This document shows positions 5,811 through 7,020 of a DNA stretch of 7,020 bases, one piece after another (positions within the stretch are counted from its first letter, which is position 1; each line of letters opens with the position of its first letter). The notes below the pieces were generated by a model. It searched no databases and had not been told where the DNA came from. It saw only the letters and a list, made by a program, of their open reading frames with translations. Origin of the DNA: Pseudobutyrivibrio sp. (GTDB taxonomy: Bacteria > Bacillota > Clostridia > Lachnospirales > Lachnospiraceae); the NCBI GenBank assembly GCA_017557715.1, contig JAFYYE010000300.1, positions 1-7,020 of the forward strand, in the 5' to 3' direction. A program made the position numbers and the translations under genes.

Positions 5811-6806
5811 ATGGAAACATCATTTCAGGCAAAATGCAATCTTTTTGCAGAAAACAGGAACCTTGTTACCAAAGGATTTTTACTTGAGAACTCTCTTGTG
5901 AAGATTGCCTCAGCACTTATTTACACAGAGGCAGATAAGGAAGCGGACAATGAATATCTTCAGGAATGCAGAAAGCTTCTTAGAAAGAATGAGGGAGCTC
6001 TTTCAGACTTCCGTGGCATCAGTGAGATGCTGGTAAGTGCAAAGCTTGCACAGCAGGTTGATCCAGAGAGATTTATGGCAGACATTTCTTCAGCTTACAA
6101 GATGTTTCATGAAGGCAGAATCTTTGGCTCAAGATATATGGCTCTTGCAGCTATCAGTATTTGCGATGCAGGAAAAATTAATCAGGCTAAAGAAATCGTT
6201 GAAAAGGCAAATGAAATTTTAAAGGGGATGAAAAAGGAACATCCTTTCCTTACAAGTGATGAGGATACCTGTTTTGCAGTTTTACTTGCAATGACTGATA
6301 AGAGTACAGAAGAAATTCTTAATGAAGTCGAGGAAAACTTTCAGATTCTTAAGAAGGACTTTAAGTTCCACGACAATGCGGTTTATTCCCTTGCTCAGAT
6401 TCTTGCGATGAAAGAGGGGAGCAATGAGCAGAAGTGTCAGAGAGCTCTTGAAATATATAAAGCATTTGAGAATGTTAAAGCGAAGTATGGAAAAGGTTAT
6501 GAGCTTGCTTCTATCGGAACACTTATTGACATCGATAGGGACGCTAATGAGATGGCAAAAGAGATTGCGGAAGCATCAGCTTACCTAAAGAGCAAGAAGG
6601 GGTTTGGAATGTTAGATTTAGACGACAGGACAAGACTTATGTTTTCCGCAATCCTTTATGGAAATACTTTTGCAGGAAGCGATACTGTTAGCAGTTCTAC
6701 AGCTCTTGAGAGCACCATTGCAATGGTGATTGCTCAGGAGATTACATATATGATAATTATGGTTACTATATGCTCTGGAAGTGTAGCAGCCGCATCGTCA
6801 AATTAA
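5811..6806 (+). CDS. DUF4003-family protein, function unknown
   Basis: This 331-residue, mainly alpha-helical protein matches my recollection of the DUF4003 family of Firmicutes. The matching points are NSLVKIASALIY near the N-terminus, LSDFRGI (64-70), the HPFLTSDED segment (144-152), DNAVYSLAQILAM (188-200), then EQKCQRALEIY (206-216) and YGKGYELASIGTL (226-238). The helices recur in a pattern that suggests a repeat-type scaffold, and no catalytic motif is obvious. The C-terminus (301-331) is hydrophobic and then small-residue-rich (GSVAAASSN), which could be a membrane-associated helix or a buried helix. There is no signal peptide. GGAGG (5799-5803), seven bases before ATG 5811, fixes the start. 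The 47-base AT-rich gap after the XRE gene holds no clear terminator or promoter, so read-through from the upstream pair is possible. Confidence 0.85.
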   Translation: METSFQAKCNLFAENRNLVTKGFLLENSLVKIASALIYTEADKEADNEYLQECRKLLRKNEGALSDFRGISEMLVSAKLAQQVDPERFMADISSAYKMFHEGRIFGSRYMALAAISICDAGKINQAKEIVEKANEILKGMKKEHPFLTSDEDTCFAVLLAMTDKSTEEILNEVEENFQILKKDFKFHDNAVYSLAQILAMKEGSNEQKCQRALEIYKAFENVKAKYGKGYELASIGTLIDIDRDANEMAKEIAEASAYLKSKKGFGMLDLDDRTRLMFSAILYGNTFAGSDTVSSSTALESTIAMVIAQEITYMIIMVTICSGSVAAASSN

Positions 6807-6832
6807 TTAGCAAAATTATTGAAGTCAGACAA

Positions 6833-6861
6833 TTTATAAACTAAATATTTGATGGTAAAAT
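6833..6861 (+). promoter_or_regulatory. Weak promoter-like sequence upstream of the hairpin-rich region
   Basis: TAAAAT (6856-6861) matches five of six positions of the -10 consensus. The correctly spaced -35 position (6833-6838, TTTATA) is a poor match. It lies in an AT-rich stretch after the DUF4003 gene and would start transcription near 6868, just before the hairpin series. It is supported by position more than by sequence. Confidence 0.3.
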
Positions 6862-6867
6862 GTACCT

Positions 6868-7020
6868 TGAAAAGTACTTGTTAAATGAGGGTGTTCGATT
6901 GAAAAGATAGAACATTTGTGCTAGATTAGACATGCGGTTTATCCGCAAACTTAATAGAAGCACCCACGACAGGGTGGTAGTCTCCCGAGCCTATATGGTG
7001 GTCCATTTGGATGTCACTAA
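6868..7020 (+). ncRNA. Candidate structured RNA of unknown identity, cut by the window end
   Basis: No credible coding frame covers this stretch, and its G+C content rises relative to the flank. Several compact hairpins follow one another: TGTTC/GAACA (6892-6896 with 6910-6914), TGCGG/CCGCA (6933-6937 with 6943-6947), CACCC/GGGTG (6961-6965 with 6972-6976), and a terminal stem at 6997-7018 with loop ATTT. GGGTG at 6889-6893 could also pair with CACCC, giving an alternative fold. The segment AGTCTCCCGAGCCTATAT (6978-6995) agrees at 15 of 18 positions with a segment of E. coli 6S RNA as I remember it, and like that segment it is followed by a short hairpin. The distance from the proposed start does not fit the E. 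coli 6S layout well. A riboswitch or leader RNA for a gene to the right is equally possible. Neither the ends nor the strand are proven. Confidence 0.35.

Noticed and set aside
6893..6900. GTTCGATT as the T-arm of a tRNA
   Set aside because: No acceptor stem, D-arm or anticodon arm can be formed around it.
6971..6980. AGGGTGGTA as the antiterminator of a T-box riboswitch
   Set aside because: It resembles the AGGGTGGNACCGCG core, but the ACCGCG half is missing and no T-box stem I or following terminator can be seen; the GGGTG also pairs locally with CACCC.
1..7020. Mobile elements, CRISPR array or defence genes
   Set aside because: No transposase or integrase motifs, no regularly spaced repeats, and no recognisable defence proteins; every coding stretch is explained by the genes listed.

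Overview
The window looks like low-GC anaerobic Firmicutes chromosome, most likely Clostridia and plausibly Lachnospiraceae (Butyrivibrio/Roseburia-like). This is an inference. The grounds are AT-rich DNA with strong AGGAGG-type ribosome binding sites, an oxygen-sensitive ThiH instead of the aerobic ThiO, a short clostridial-type ThiC, a short ThiF, and a cysteine-rich small protein and a DUF4003 protein that I associate with clostridia. Every supported gene lies on the + strand.

Region 1 (1-4607) is a tightly packed thiamine operon in the order thiD(3' end)-thiS-thiF-thiG-thiH-thiC. ThiC makes the pyrimidine HMP-P from AIR, and ThiD phosphorylates it. ThiF adenylates the C-terminus of the carrier ThiS so that it can be loaded with sulfur. 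ThiH cleaves tyrosine to dehydroglycine. ThiG combines dehydroglycine, ThiS thiocarboxylate and deoxyxylulose 5-phosphate (DXP) into the thiazole phosphate. ThiE, which joins the two halves, is not in the window. The 5' leader, where a TPP riboswitch would be expected, also lies outside. The thiD reading frame runs 77 bases into thiS in another frame.

Region 2 (4608-4920) holds an 87-residue, 11-cysteine putative metal-binding protein of the 'cysteine-rich small domain' type. Its start codon is embedded in a perfect 10-bp inverted repeat whose 17-base loop carries most of the ribosome binding site. A candidate extended -10 promoter overlaps the upstream arm.

Region 3 (4921-5763) is a separate two-gene cassette behind a good sigma-70-type promoter: a five-helix membrane protein, then a 63-residue XRE/Cro-type regulator three bases later. 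A short inverted repeat just after the promoter could be an operator.

Region 4 (5811-7020) holds a DUF4003-family gene of unknown function. After it come about 210 bases without a gene, which include a weak promoter-like sequence and a series of RNA-like hairpins running off the window edge. That stretch may be the start of a structured non-coding RNA. Part of it resembles my recollection of a conserved 6S RNA segment, but the identity is not established.

I saw no mobile element, CRISPR array, tRNA, rRNA or convincing intrinsic terminator. Most of the window is ordinary metabolism. The two places most worth a second look are the hairpin at the start of the cysteine-rich gene and the structured region at the right edge.
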